This document shows positions 25,397-35,143 of a stretch of 64,000 bases of DNA, in pieces. Made by a program: the position numbers and the translations under genes. The stretch is taken from NCBI GenBank assembly GCA_945947575.1, contig CAMEYM010000006.1, forward strand, positions 43,905 to 107,904, in the 5' to 3' direction. The notes beneath the pieces were generated by a model, which was not told the DNA's origin, made no database searches, and saw only the letters and a program-made list of their open reading frames with translations. Source of the stretch: Rhizobium sp. Q54. GTDB lineage: Bacteria; Pseudomonadota; Alphaproteobacteria; UBA2966; CAIVPW01. How positions within the stretch are numbered: the first letter of the stretch is position 1; each line of letters opens with the position of its first letter.

Positions 25397-26452
25397 TCAG
25401 CGCTTCCTTGCTTCCTTCGCCAGCAGCGCCCGCTTGCGCTCGACGCCCCAGCGGTACCCCGCCGTCGCCCCGTCGCTGCGGATCACGCGATGGCACGGCA
25501 CCGCCACCGCCAGCGGATTGCTCGCCACCGCCCGCGCCACGGCACGCGCCGCCGTCGGCAGCCTGAGCTTCTTGGCGATCGCCGCGTACGTCGTCGTCGC
25601 GCCCGCCGGAATCGCGCGCAGCGCCGCCCACACCCGTTGCTGGAACGCCGTGCCGCGCACGTCGAGCGGCAAGGCAAATGCCTGCGCCGGATCGTCCACC
25701 ATCGTCACCACGGCAGCGACCGACTTGCGGAACGCCGCGTCGTCCGCCAGCGCCGCGTTGGCGAATCGCCGCCGCAGGTCGCGCACCAGCGCCTCGCCGT
25801 CGTCCCCCAGCGCAATGGCGCACACGCCGCCGTCGCTCGCCGCGACCAGCACGACGCCAAGGCTGCTCGCAGCGATGCCGTAGCGGATGCGCTCGCCGCT
25901 TCCGCCAGCGCGATAGCTCCGCACCGTCATGCCGAGGTCGGCGCGCGCCGACTCATAGAATCTCGCGCTCGAGCCGAACCCGGCCTCAAACAGCGCGCGG
26001 GTCGTCGTGCCGCGCGCCATTAGCGCGCTTTGGACGCGCTGCCGCCGCTCCGCCAGGAAGTAGGCGCGCGGCGTTACGCCGGTCGCCGCCTTGAACACGC
26101 GGTGGAAGTGGAACGGCGACAAACCCGCCGCCGCCGCCAGGTCGGCCAACCGCGGCGGTGCCTCCGCCGCGGCGACGGTGCGGCACGCCGCCGCGATCGC
26201 TGTATCGTGGCTCGCCTCCGGCTGGTTCGGCCGGCAGCGCTTGCACGCACGAAACCCCGCGCCCTCGGCGTCGGCACACGATGTATGGAACTGCACGTTG
26301 TCGCGCAACGGCCGCCGCGCACCGCAATCGGGCCGGCAGTACACACCGGTCGTCCACACCGAATAGAGGAACGCACCGGCGGCCGACCGGTCGCGCGCGG
26401 TGACCGCGCGCCAGCGCTGGGTATCGGTCCGGAAAGCAGAAGCGGTGGTCAT
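25397..26452 (-). CDS. ada: Bifunctional methylated-DNA repair protein and regulator Ada
   Basis: A 351-residue protein with three modules. Residues about 10-80 are the zinc-binding methylphosphotriester acceptor domain (VYCRPDCGARRP, FRACKRCRP, four Cys). Residues about 85-180 are an AraC-type helix-turn-helix (LAAAAGLSPFHFHRVFKAATGVTPRAY). The rest is O6-methylguanine-DNA methyltransferase with active-site PCHRV. The ATG at 26452 follows GGAGG closely. In E. coli, Ada methylated on the N-terminal Cys activates its own regulon. No alkB or alkA lies beside it here. Confidence 0.92.
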   Translation of the reverse strand: MTTASAFRTDTQRWRAVTARDRSAAGAFLYSVWTTGVYCRPDCGARRPLRDNVQFHTSCADAEGAGFRACKRCRPNQPEASHDTAIAAACRTVAAAEAPPRLADLAAAAGLSPFHFHRVFKAATGVTPRAYFLAERRQRVQSALMARGTTTRALFEAGFGSSARFYESARADLGMTVRSYRAGGSGERIRYGIAASSLGVVLVAASDGGVCAIALGDDGEALVRDLRRRFANAALADDAAFRKSVAAVVTMVDDPAQAFALPLDVRGTAFQQRVWAALRAIPAGATTTYAAIAKKLRLPTAARAVARAVASNPLAVAVPCHRVIRSDGATAGYRWGVERKRALLAKEARKR

Positions 26453-26539
26453 GGCCTCCAACTCTAGTGGCCCGCGCGCCGAAGCACCCGGCGGCTTGCC
26501 GTCGAATTCGGCGCTCGGAGCGCGCCGCCAACAAGAAGC

Positions 26540-26914
26540 CTACCCGCGCACCGCGGCCGCCGCGCTGAAGCCTGCCCAGGCCCCCACCAGGCACAGCACC
26601 ACCGAGCCGACGACGTAGGCAGCCGCGCGGCCCCACTCGCCGGCCTGCGCCAACGCCACGGTTTGCATGCTGAAGGCCGAGAACGTGGTGAAGCCGCCCA
26701 GCACGCCGACGACCACGAATAGATGGGCAGCGGTCATCGCCCGCGTCGGCGGCGTCAGCGCGAACCACACGCCGATCGCCACGGATCCGATCAGGTTGAT
26801 CGCCAGCGTCCCCCACGGGAACCCGGCGCCCGCCAGCCGGGTGATCCAGGCGTCCGTCCCGTAGCGCGCCACGGCGCCCAAGGCGCCGCCGACCGCCACC
26901 CACACCGCGTTCAT
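26540..26914 (-). CDS. crcB: Fluoride channel/exporter CrcB (Fluc)
   Basis: A 124-residue membrane protein with four hydrophobic segments. It shows the family motifs GGALGAVARYGT near the N-terminus, GTLAINLIGS, and VGVLGGFTTFSAFSM, whose TTFS part lines the fluoride pore. Fluc channels work as dual-topology dimers that expel fluoride. The start at 26914 begins MNAVWVAVGG, as in family members. I saw no obvious fluoride riboswitch, although a short upstream leader is shared with the divergent gene at 26968. Confidence 0.92.
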   Translation of the reverse strand: MNAVWVAVGGALGAVARYGTDAWITRLAGAGFPWGTLAINLIGSVAIGVWFALTPPTRAMTAAHLFVVVGVLGGFTTFSAFSMQTVALAQAGEWGRAAAYVVGSVVLCLVGAWAGFSAAAAVRG

Positions 26915-26967
26915 GCCGCCTCCGCGCGCTCGAAGGGGCACTGTGGCACAGTGGGACAAGTCCCGCG

Positions 26968-27462
26968 ATGACCTCCCCGCCGCCCCCCGCCACCGCGGAA
27001 GCCAGCATCGGCTTGCGCTTCGCCGCCACCCTCGTCGCGGTCGCATCGGTCTTCTTCCTGATGGACTTCATGCTGCGCGGCATCGCGCTGGCGCCGCCGC
27101 GGGCCATGCTGGGCATGCTGCCGATGGTGCCGATCGCGCTCCTGCACGCCGTCGCCCTCGTAGCCTCGGCCTGGTGGCCGCAGCCGCCGCGCGCCGCCGC
27201 GCTCGTGCTCACCGGTATCGTGCTGTTCGTCGGCATGCTGGTGGTCGCGGGCGGCGCCGATGCCGCTGCCGTGCAGGGCCGCAGCGCCGTCGCTGGCATG
27301 ACCTCCTCGGGCTATCACCTCGCGGTCGGAGCGCTGGTCGCAGTGCAGGGCGCCTTCGGCGTCGTGCTCATCTGGTCGCGGCGCGCCGCCGTCGCGCGCT
27401 GGGACTCACCCAAGCGCCGCAAACGCGGACCCATGGGCCTCCGCCGCCACGACGACGACTAG
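26968..27462 (+). CDS. Hypothetical membrane protein
   Basis: A 164-residue protein with four predicted transmembrane segments (for example LRFAATLVAVASVFFLMDFML and LVLTGIVLFVGMLVVAGGA). The tail is short, basic and then acidic (RRKRGPMGLRRHDDD). It diverges from crcB with a 53-bp gap, and its stop overlaps the converging protease gene by four bases. No family is recognised. Confidence 0.55.
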   Translation: MTSPPPPATAEASIGLRFAATLVAVASVFFLMDFMLRGIALAPPRAMLGMLPMVPIALLHAVALVASAWWPQPPRAAALVLTGIVLFVGMLVVAGGADAAAVQGRSAVAGMTSSGYHLAVGALVAVQGAFGVVLIWSRRAAVARWDSPKRRKRGPMGLRRHDDD

Positions 27463-28290
27463 GCTACGCCCAGCAGCCGAGCGATGCGATCGCGCGTCGG
27501 CGGATGCGTGCGCAGCAACGCCGGTACTTCGACCGCGCGCCACATGCGCCGCAGGACCGTGTGCTGGTCCGTCTCGATGCGCTGCAGCGCCGAGGCGAGT
27601 CCGATCGGATCGCCGGTCAGCTTCGCCGCCGCGCGGTCAGCATCGAACTCGCGGTTGCGCGACAGCGCCAGGTGGATGAGCGACACGCCGAGCGGCGCCG
27701 CCGCCACGAGGAACAGCGCGCGCATGCTCACGGCGCCCGCGCCGGACAGCACGAGCAGGAACGCAAGAGCAAGCCCGAGGAACGCCAGCGTCCGCACCAT
27801 GCGTCCGATGACGTTCGCCACCGCCAGCAGCGTCATGTCGCCGGCGGCGATGTGCGACATCTCGTGCGCCAGAATGCCGGCGATCTCGCGCTGCGACAGC
27901 TTGTGCAGCAGCCGGTGCGAGATGCCGATCGCCGAGTCCTGCGGCGCGCCGACCGAGAACGCCGTCAGCGCCGGATTGTGGACCACCCAGAGCGCGCGCG
28001 GGCGGCTGCGCCAGTCCCGCGCGCGCGGCCAGCGACGAGACTTCCGCGTAGAGCGCATGCGCGCGCACCGGATCGAGCGGCTGGGCGCGGAAGAATCGGC
28101 GCAGCATTGCCGGCGTCGCGCGCGGCGCCAGCAGCAGTCCAGCCGCCAGCATCACCGCCACCACGACCACCGCCGTCGGTCCGGCCAGCGTGCGTGCCGA
28201 ATACAGGAGCACCCCCGCCATGGCGGCCATCAGCAGGACGGCTTGCCAGCGGGAGCCTCGTATCTGGAGAAGGAAGGAGGGACGCGACAT
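27459..28290 (-). pseudogene. M48-family (HtpX-like) metalloprotease, frameshifted
   Basis: The gene reads in two frames. The first (from 28290) gives MSRPSFLLQIRGSRWQ, two membrane helices and AARAGLAQPPARAL. The second gives WVVHNPALTAFSVG, the zinc motif AHEMSHIAAGD, and the third ligand region REFDADRAA. The shift lies near 28000-28002 in a CCC run (minus strand): removing one C gives QPPRALWVV and a continuous protein of about 276 residues. HtpX relatives degrade misfolded membrane proteins. The change may be a real inactivation or a sequencing error, since all active-site motifs are intact. The 3' end overlaps the convergent gene by four bases. Confidence 0.75.
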
Positions 28291-28390
28291 GCCTGGGAAA
28301 TGTGGTGCGTCGCAGCCAAGCGCGCCACTCCATCCAATGCGCTGCCCGTCTGCCAGCAATCGCGGCCGGTGCCCGCGCTGTCTTGCGCGC

Positions 28391-28696
28391 CTAGGCGCCG
28401 GCGTCCGCCGGCGCCTTCACCAACCCCAGCTCATGCAGCTGATCGGCCTGAGCAAGGATGGCACCCTGGGCGCCGTCCACCTCCCGGTAGGAGGGTGGCG
28501 CCAGGTCCTGCATCGCCTCCTGCAGCAGACGCGCCGTCGTCTGCGCGACGTTGCGGAATACGTGCGCGCGCACGGCCGCGCTTGCGCCGGTCAGCGCCAG
28601 GGCAAGGCGGTCCTGCTCGATCGTGCGGAGCAGGGCCAGGGTGGAGCGGGGGTCCAGCCGAGCCAGGTCGTCAAACGTCCGAAAGACCGCGCGCAT
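28391..28696 (-). CDS. Stand-alone FliG C-terminal-domain-like protein
   Basis: A 101-residue protein that resembles only the C-terminal domain of the flagellar switch protein FliG: VFRTFDDLARLDPRSTLALLRTIEQDRLALALTGAS, then FRNVAQTTARLLQEAM and VDGAQGAILAQADQLHELGLV. FliG-N and FliG-M are missing. FliG-C normally carries the charged helix that meets the MotA stator. It sits 30 kb from the flagellar genes and upstream of the M48 protease on the same strand. It could be a FliG paralogue fragment or a regulator of the switch. Confidence 0.6.
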   Translation of the reverse strand: MRAVFRTFDDLARLDPRSTLALLRTIEQDRLALALTGASAAVRAHVFRNVAQTTARLLQEAMQDLAPPSYREVDGAQGAILAQADQLHELGLVKAPADAGA

Positions 28697-29308
28697 CCTC
28701 GCCCTCGCCCCCGCACAATACCCAAAACAACCGCCTCACCCTGAGTCCGTCGCAGTGTGAGCCCTTCGTTTCCGCTCCCCGCGGCGCGCGGGCCTTGGCT
28801 GGGACGGGAGGGGGCAGGTTGAGGGACCCGTCCTCCTCGCGTCGTGACCACGGAGACATCGGAGCACCGGCTGTTCGTCTGGCTCCCGAGGTTGGTCGGC
28901 TAGGTCCGGCAGCGCGGCGCTCGCGCGCTGCGGCCTTTCGGTCGGAGGAGCGGGAGGCGCTGCACCACTCGGCGCCAACAGCGCCAGCTACTAGGGGGTG
29001 CAGACGTCGCTGGCGTCGCAACCGCAGCATCCTCGCATCTCCATTGACACGAAACGCATCGTACTCTATATACGAACCGTGACAACAGCATTCGGTCTGC
29101 CGGCGCCCGCGGTGCGCGAACGGATACGCAAAACAACGCGACGGGTACGCGGTGAGTTACGCGGGTTCGCGCGCGTGGCGACGGCGGCGGCAACCCCACC
29201 GCGTCCAAGGGCCGCGCAATCCCGCGTTCTTTACGCGGCCGGGTCGCCCCCCGCGGGGACGATTTCCGGATAACGCCCGTAAGGAACCGTTTGCAGCGGC
29301 GAACGCGC
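28697..29308. other. 612-bp intergenic region
   Basis: Between the FliG-C-like gene and usg, both minus strand. It is GC-rich and has no convincing coding frame apart from a possible 64-codon leaderless frame on the plus strand (29079-29273, Arg/Ala-rich). That frame lies directly behind the promoter-like element at 29044-29072. No tRNA-like T-loop or rRNA sequence is seen. Confidence 0.35.
29044..29072 (+). promoter_or_regulatory. Near-consensus sigma-70 promoter without an obvious gene
   Basis: TTGACA (29044-29049), an exact 17-bp spacer, and TATATA (29067-29072). This is the best promoter match I found in the window. Transcription would start near 29079, where a GTG opens a 64-codon basic frame ending at 29273, so the product could be a leaderless small protein or a small RNA. 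The next plus-strand gene, groES, is 830 bp away beyond the antisense usg gene. Confidence 0.5.
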
Positions 29309-29593
29309 TCAGTTGATGGGGTAGGCGCGGCTGACCAGCTGGATTTCGCGCGGGCTGATGATGGCCGCGCTGGCGACGCGCACCGAGTGGATCCTGCCCT
29401 CGATCTGCGTCTCCCAGAAATCGAGGAACTTCTGCAGGACCGGGAACTTCGGCGCGAGATCGAGCTCCTGCCAGATGAATTGCTGCAGGAACGCTGGATG
29501 ATCGGGGCGGTGGTAGACGATCTCGGCGGTCGTCAGCCGATAGCCTTCGAGCTGGCGAATGAAGGCGGGCGAAGCGGACTCAACGGATGCCAT
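29309..29593 (-). CDS. usg: Usg family protein
   Basis: A 94-residue protein with the whole family pattern: FIRQLEGYRLTTAEIVYHRPDHP, FLQQFIWQELDLAPKFP, FLDFWETQIEGRIHSVRVA. The family is known in Caulobacter and other alphaproteobacteria, originally as the gene upstream of trpF; its molecular function is not established. Here it is not beside trp genes but divergent from groES, with a 315-bp gap. No membrane segment or catalytic residue is evident. Confidence 0.87.
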   Translation of the reverse strand: MASVESASPAFIRQLEGYRLTTAEIVYHRPDHPAFLQQFIWQELDLAPKFPVLQKFLDFWETQIEGRIHSVRVASAAIISPREIQLVSRAYPIN

Positions 29594-29730
29594 GCGCGTC
29601 CTCCGACTACGGTCTCCGTCCCAACTGGCGGAACAGAGCCACCTGTCATGGTTCCGCTAGGGCCTGTGCGTGTCAAGAACATAACAATTTCCGTACGTTA
29701 GCAGCAGTCTCGGGCGATTGCTGCCATGCC

Positions 29731-29757
29731 CTAGCACTCGCCGGTGGCGGCTGCCAA
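29731..29757. promoter_or_regulatory. Degenerate CIRCE-like element upstream of groES
   Basis: CTAGCACTC (29731-29739), a nine-base spacer, and GGCTGCCAA (29749-29757). The CIRCE consensus is TTAGCACTC-N9-GAGTGCTAA, so the left arm matches 8/9 and the right 6/9. It is 150 bp before the groES start. HrcA binding is expected only if the weak right arm is tolerated. An exact inverted repeat CTGCCAAA-TTC-TTTGGCAG overlaps it at 29751-29769. The rest of the 315-bp gap shows only a weak candidate promoter (CTTGCG 29776, CATATA 29797). Confidence 0.45.
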
Positions 29758-29908
29758 ATTCTTTGGCAGTCGCGCCTTGCGTCTGCTAAGACGAGGCATA
29801 TATCCCAAGAGCCAATCGCGCCTTCGACGCCGCGCTTCTGCGTGGCCGTTGGGCGAGGGCCAAAACTGGGTTCGCGAGAAGCACGAAAGTTCTGGAGGAA
29901 AAGACTGC

Positions 29909-30235
29909 ATGTTCCGACCGCTGCAAGACCGCGTTCTGGTCCGCCGCATCGAAAGCGAAGCGAAGACCACCGGGGGAATCATCATTCCCGACACCGCGAA
30001 GGAGAAGCCGTCCGAGGGTGAGGTCGTCTCCGTCGGCCCGGGCGCCCGCGATGAGAGCGGCAAGATCGTGCCCCTCGAGGTCAAGGTCGGCGACCGGGTG
30101 CTGTTCGGCAAGTGGACCGGCACCGAGGTCAAGCTCGACGGCGAAGAGCTGATGATCGTCAAGGAATCCGATCTGTTCGGCATCATCGAAAACGACAGCG
30201 CTGCCGCGACCAAGAAGTCGCGCAAAGCCGCTTAA
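29909..30235 (+). CDS. groES: Co-chaperonin GroES
   Basis: A 108-residue protein. The ATG at 29909 has a TGGAGGAAA ribosome-binding site. Family landmarks are [33 protein letters not shown] (mobile loop included), [20 protein letters not shown] and ESDLFGIIE. GroES caps the GroEL ring in an ATP-dependent folding cycle. The C-terminus has about 13 extra residues, [14 protein letters not shown], beyond the usual end, which are basic and probably disordered. groEL follows after 15 bp. Confidence 0.97.
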   Translation: MFRPLQDRVLVRRIESEAKTTGGIIIPDTAKEKPSEGEVVSVGPGARDESGKIVPLEVKVGDRVLFGKWTGTEVKLDGEELMIVKESDLFGIIENDSAAATKKSRKAA

Positions 30236-31870
<1,635 letters not shown>

Positions 31871-31892
31871 ACACTAACCACTTGCCCGAGGA

Positions 31893-31970
31893 CCCTCCCC
31901 CTGACCAGGGGGAGGGCAGGGTGAGGGTGAAGAAGACTTGAGGGGTCCGGTTCACACCGGACCCCTTTCG
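31893..31970. terminator. Two tandem hairpins downstream of groEL
   Basis: Hairpin one has ten-base arms CCCTCCCCCT / AGGGGGAGGG (31893-31916) with a GACC loop and no T-run. Hairpin two is a perfect ten-base stem GGGGTCCGGT / ACCGGACCCC (31942-31965) followed by TTTCGCTTT. The second is a credible terminator for groESL and possibly for the convergent qorB gene. Confidence 0.75.
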
Positions 31971-31991
31971 CTTTGTGAGGACCGAATGCCG

Positions 31992-32849
31992 CTATTTCGG
32001 CAACGCCTTCAGCGCCTCTCCGACCGTGACCGACATCGGCGTCGTCGCCCGGCCGATCAGCTTGGACAGCTGCTTGCGGTCCTCGAACAGCGCGTCCTTC
32101 GCCGCCAGCGCGTCCCATCCGGCGATCGCCTTCGACAAGCCCGCGGGCAGCCCGAACCCCGCCAGCGCCGTGGCGTACTGATCCTGCGGCATGTCCTTGT
32201 ACGCAATCGTCTTGCCGGTCTGGCGCGACACTTCGCGGGCGAGATCGCCGACGGTGAACGCATTGTCTCCGGCGAGTTCGTAGGTCTTCCCATCGTGCCC
32301 CGGTGTCGTCAGCACCACCACGGCGGCATCGGCGTAGTCGCGCCGGTCGGCGCCCGACACCTTGCCGTTGCCGGCGCTGCCGATGAATGCACCGCCTGCC
32401 AGCGCGCCGCCGATCGAGCCCGTGTAGTTCTCGGTGTACCAGCCGTTGCGCAGGATGGTCAGCGGAATGCCCGACGCCTTGAGGTCGGCTTCGGTGGCGC
32501 GATGCTCGGCGGCGAGGTCGATGGCCGACGTGTCGGCGCGCAGGATGCTCGTGTAGACGATGCGCTTCACGCCCGCCTGCTTGGCGGCCGCGATGATGTT
32601 GCGATGCTGCGTCGCGCGCTTGCCGATCTCGCTCGCCGAGATCAACAGCAGCGTGTCCACGCCCGCCAGCGCGGGTTTCAGGGTCTCCGGCTTCTCATAG
32701 TCGGCGACGCGCACCGCTACCCCCAGGCTGACGGCCTTCTCGGCCGAGCGGGCGAGCGCGACGATGCTGGCGGGTGGCACCTTGGTCTTGAGCTTCTCGA
32801 CGACGAGGCGGCCCAGCTGGCCGGTCGCTCCGGTGATGGCGATGGTCAT
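31992..32849 (-). CDS. qorB: NAD(P)H:quinone oxidoreductase 2 (NmrA-like, QorB/YtfG)
   Basis: A 285-residue Rossmann-fold protein. The start at 32849 gives MTIAITGATGQLGRLVVEKL with the GxTGxLG nucleotide-binding motif. ISASEIGKRATQHRNIIAAAKQAGVKRIVYTSILRADTS and LRNGWYTENYT are close to E. coli QorB, which reduces quinones with NADPH. A divergent HxlR-type gene lies across an 83-bp gap, as in ytfG-ytfH of E. coli, which supports the call. The gap contains an inverted repeat that is the likely operator. Confidence 0.88.
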   Translation of the reverse strand: MTIAITGATGQLGRLVVEKLKTKVPPASIVALARSAEKAVSLGVAVRVADYEKPETLKPALAGVDTLLLISASEIGKRATQHRNIIAAAKQAGVKRIVYTSILRADTSAIDLAAEHRATEADLKASGIPLTILRNGWYTENYTGSIGGALAGGAFIGSAGNGKVSGADRRDYADAAVVVLTTPGHDGKTYELAGDNAFTVGDLAREVSRQTGKTIAYKDMPQDQYATALAGFGLPAGLSKAIAGWDALAAKDALFEDRKQLSKLIGRATTPMSVTVGEALKALPK

Positions 32850-32896
32850 GACGTTCGATCCTTGTTTGATCTGACTGTCCGGACCATATAGGGTCT

Positions 32897-32933
32897 TACT
32901 TACATTCCGTAAGTACCTACAAAAAAGTAAGTA
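32897..32933. promoter_or_regulatory. Candidate operator in the qorB-HxlR intergenic region
   Basis: Perfect inverted repeat TACTTAC-ATTCC-GTAAGTA (32897-32915), plus a third half-site GTAAGTA at 32927-32933. The last copy abuts the HxlR start codon. YodB/HypR/HxlR-type regulators bind such short symmetrical sites, so autoregulation and control of qorB by the adjacent regulator are likely. Confidence 0.6.
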
Positions 32934-33331
32934 TGAAGAAGGCCAACACCCCATCGCGACGGCGCGGCGACCTGATGTCGCCGGCGTGCCCCTCGCGCGA
33001 CGTGCTGAAGCACCTGACCAGCCGCTGGGGCATCCTCGCCGTTGTGGCGCTGCAGGGCGGCAGCACCCTGCGCTTCGGCGAGTTGCGGCGCGCCATCGGC
33101 GGCGTCAGCGAACGCATGCTGGCGCACACGCTGCAGTTGCTCGAAGGCGATGGCATGGTCGAGCGCATCGCCCATCCGGTCGTGCCTCCCCACGTCGAGT
33201 ACCGGCTCACGCCCCTCGGGCGCGAGGCCGCCACGCGTCTGCGCGGTCTGGCCGAGTGGATCGAAGGCAGCCTGCCGCGCTTCCAGAAGGTCTGGAAGGA
33301 GCAGGGCAGCGCGGATAGGTTGGCGCGATGA
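32933..33331 (+). CDS. HxlR-family winged-helix regulator (YtfH-like)
   Basis: A 132-residue protein with the HxlR fold: CPSRDVLKHLTSRWGILAVVALQGGSTLRFGELRRAIGGVSERMLAHTLQLLEGDGMVER, then the wing PHVEYRLTPLGRE. A single Cys (Cys19) precedes the helix-turn-helix, in the place where thiol- or quinone-sensing relatives use one. It probably represses the divergent qorB in response to electrophiles. Its stop overlaps the pcm start (ATGA). Confidence 0.88.
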   Translation: MKKANTPSRRRGDLMSPACPSRDVLKHLTSRWGILAVVALQGGSTLRFGELRRAIGGVSERMLAHTLQLLEGDGMVERIAHPVVPPHVEYRLTPLGREAATRLRGLAEWIEGSLPRFQKVWKEQGSADRLAR

Positions 33332-33993
33332 CGGACGATATGGACACCCGCTGCGCCGAGATGGTGAAGAGCATCGAGACCGATGCGACCGCCACCGCCA
33401 GCCACACCGGCCGCGAGAAGTTTTCCGATCGCGTGCTCGCCGCCGTGCGCAAGACTCCGCGCCATCTGTTCGTGCGCGAAGGGGACCAGGCGCGCGCCTA
33501 TGCCAACGGACCGCTGCCGATCGGCCAGGGCCAGACCATCTCGCAGCCCTACATCGTCGCGTTGATGACCGATCTGCTCGACCTCGCCGGCTCCGAGCGC
33601 GTGCTCGAGATCGGCATGGGTTCGGGATATCAGACCGCGATCCTCGCCGGCCTCGCCGCGCACGTATACTGCGTCGAGATTCTGCCCGACCTCGCCAAGT
33701 CCGCCGAGGCGCGCGTGCGGTCTCTCGGCCACCAGAACCTTTCGGTGCGCGTCGGCGACGGCCACGCCGGCTGGCCCGAGCACGCGCCCTCCGACGCCAT
33801 CCTGGTTGCCGCCGGTGCCTCGGCGATGCCCGACGCGTTGCTCGCGCAACTCAAGCCCGGCGGCCGCATGGTCATTCCGGTCGGCCGGGGGCGCACCACG
33901 CAGGAACTGCTCGTCGTCACCAAGGACGCGAACGGCAAGGTAAGCCAGCGCTCAGCGCTGCCGGTCGCGTTCGTGCCGTTGGTGAAGGGCTAG
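33328..33993 (+). CDS. pcm: Protein-L-isoaspartate O-methyltransferase
   Basis: A 221-residue SAM-dependent methyltransferase. Motifs are GPLPIGQGQTISQPYIVALMTDLL (isoaspartate substrate loop), VLEIGMGSGYQTAILAG (SAM motif I), VEILPDLA (motif II) and LKPGGRMVIPVG. It methylates isoaspartyl residues to start repair of aged proteins. Coupled by four bases to the HxlR regulator, so its expression may follow the quinone or thiol-stress circuit. Confidence 0.9.
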   Translation: MTDDMDTRCAEMVKSIETDATATASHTGREKFSDRVLAAVRKTPRHLFVREGDQARAYANGPLPIGQGQTISQPYIVALMTDLLDLAGSERVLEIGMGSGYQTAILAGLAAHVYCVEILPDLAKSAEARVRSLGHQNLSVRVGDGHAGWPEHAPSDAILVAAGASAMPDALLAQLKPGGRMVIPVGRGRTTQELLVVTKDANGKVSQRSALPVAFVPLVKG

Positions 33994-34019
33994 GGCCCGA
34001 TGGGCCTGTGGACAAAAAG

Positions 34020-34050
34020 CAAACCCGCCAGCGGGCCGCTAGCGGGTTTG
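34020..34050. terminator. Hairpin downstream of pcm
   Basis: CAAACCCGC (34020-34028) pairs exactly with GCGGGTTTG (34042-34050), and the interior can pair further. There is no downstream T-run, so it may be Rho-assisted or an RNA-stabilising hairpin. The remaining 265 bp before the next gene shows no coding frame. Confidence 0.5.
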
Positions 34051-34223
34051 CCTAGAAGCCTCCGGAAGCGGTTCGCGACGGGCCGGGGAGGATCGGAGTC
34101 GGCCTTCGTTCGCGTCCAGCTCCGGTGCCAGACTGGACCGGCGATGCGCCGGGTGCCCACGGCCATGGCGTGGCCGTACTCTTTGTGTACTCCTATGGTC
34201 CCCAAGGGTCAGTGATGGTTGTC

Positions 34224-34237
34224 ACACGCTCGCGTGT
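34224..34237. promoter_or_regulatory. Perfect 14-bp palindrome upstream of the Crp-family gene
   Basis: ACACGC-TC-GCGTGT, 79 bp before the GTG start of the Crp/Fnr-type regulator. Its symmetry and location suggest an operator. It does not match the CRP (TGTGA-N6-TCACA) or FNR (TTGAT-N4-ATCAA) consensus. Confidence 0.35.
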
Positions 34238-34315
34238 AGTTTGTAGCCGGAGTCACATGGAAACCGCGGCCTACGCTTATTTGACTTTCCACAGCTATCC
34301 CGGTTTCCTTCTCTA

Positions 34316-35050
34316 GTGGGGATCGGGGACAGGCAGCAGGCAGCGCTCGCGGAGCTGCCCGAGGAGCGTTCGCTCGCGGGCATCCATGTGCTTTCCGTGC
34401 TTCCGCCGGAAGCGCTGCGGGAAGTCGAGCGCGTGTGCCAGTTCGAATCCTACCGCCCCGGCTCGTGGCTGTTCGAGCGCGGCCAGGAAACCAACCACGT
34501 CTTCTTCGTCCTGCGCGGCATCATTCGGGTGTTGAACTATTCTGCGACGGGAAGGGTGGTGCGCTTCGCCTCCGTCGGGCCCGGCGGCGTGTTCGGTGAG
34601 CTCGCCGCCATCGACAGCCTGCCGCGTTCGGCGACCGTGGTGGCCGACCAGCCGTGCGTGGTCGCCAAGCTCGCCGCCAAGGATTTCCAGAGCCTGATCT
34701 CGAGCTCGCCGTCGTTCGCCATGGCCATGGTGCGCCGCCTCGCCCAAGTGGTGCGGGCCTGCGACGAGCAGATCATGGACCTCGCCGAGCTCAACGCCTC
34801 GCAGCGCGTCTGCCTGCAGCTGTTGCGCCTGGCCGAGCCCGATCCGATCGTGACGACCAGCTGGGTCGTATATCCGCTGCCCACTCAGGCGACCCTCGCC
34901 GGCGACGCCGGCACCACCCGCGAGACCGTGGCCCGCGTGCTGGGCCGGCTGCAGGCCCAGGGCATCGTCCAACGCAAGGGCCGGTCCCTCTACATCCGTG
35001 ACCGGAATCGCCTCGAAAGCCTTGCGGTCCGAGACCATCCCGACAGCTAG
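34316..35050 (+). CDS. Crp/Fnr-family transcriptional regulator
   Basis: A 244-residue protein starting at GTG. Residues about 30-140 form a cyclic-nucleotide-type beta-roll with GSWLFERGQETNHVFFVLRGIIRV and GVFGELAAIDSLPRSATVVA, including the Arg/Ser pair that contacts cAMP in true cNMP binders. The C-terminal winged helix contains TQATLAGDAGTTRETVARVLGRLQAQGIV. It lacks the N-terminal Cys cluster of Fnr, so an oxygen-sensing Fe-S role is unlikely. With an adenylate cyclase in the same window, cAMP binding is reasonable but unproven. Confidence 0.85.
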   Translation: MGIGDRQQAALAELPEERSLAGIHVLSVLPPEALREVERVCQFESYRPGSWLFERGQETNHVFFVLRGIIRVLNYSATGRVVRFASVGPGGVFGELAAIDSLPRSATVVADQPCVVAKLAAKDFQSLISSSPSFAMAMVRRLAQVVRACDEQIMDLAELNASQRVCLQLLRLAEPDPIVTTSWVVYPLPTQATLAGDAGTTRETVARVLGRLQAQGIVQRKGRSLYIRDRNRLESLAVRDHPDS

Positions 35051-35143
35051 CCGCTTGCTCCTTGGATCAGTCGTGTTTGTGCGGACTGCGTTCGGCGGTG
35101 GCCGGGTGACCGCCTCGGCCCCAAGTTCCCCAAACCGTCGCGG

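Noticed and set aside
25221-25823. N-terminal extension of the PEP-carboxylase homologue
   Set aside because: The frame is open, but the extra residues are Arg/Gly-rich, cover the antisense 3' end of ada, and have no family similarity.
28998-29273. Full-length reading of the Arg-rich plus-strand frame starting upstream of the promoter-like element
   Set aside because: Its 5' part crosses the -35/-10 element; only the part from 29079 is considered, and that with low confidence.
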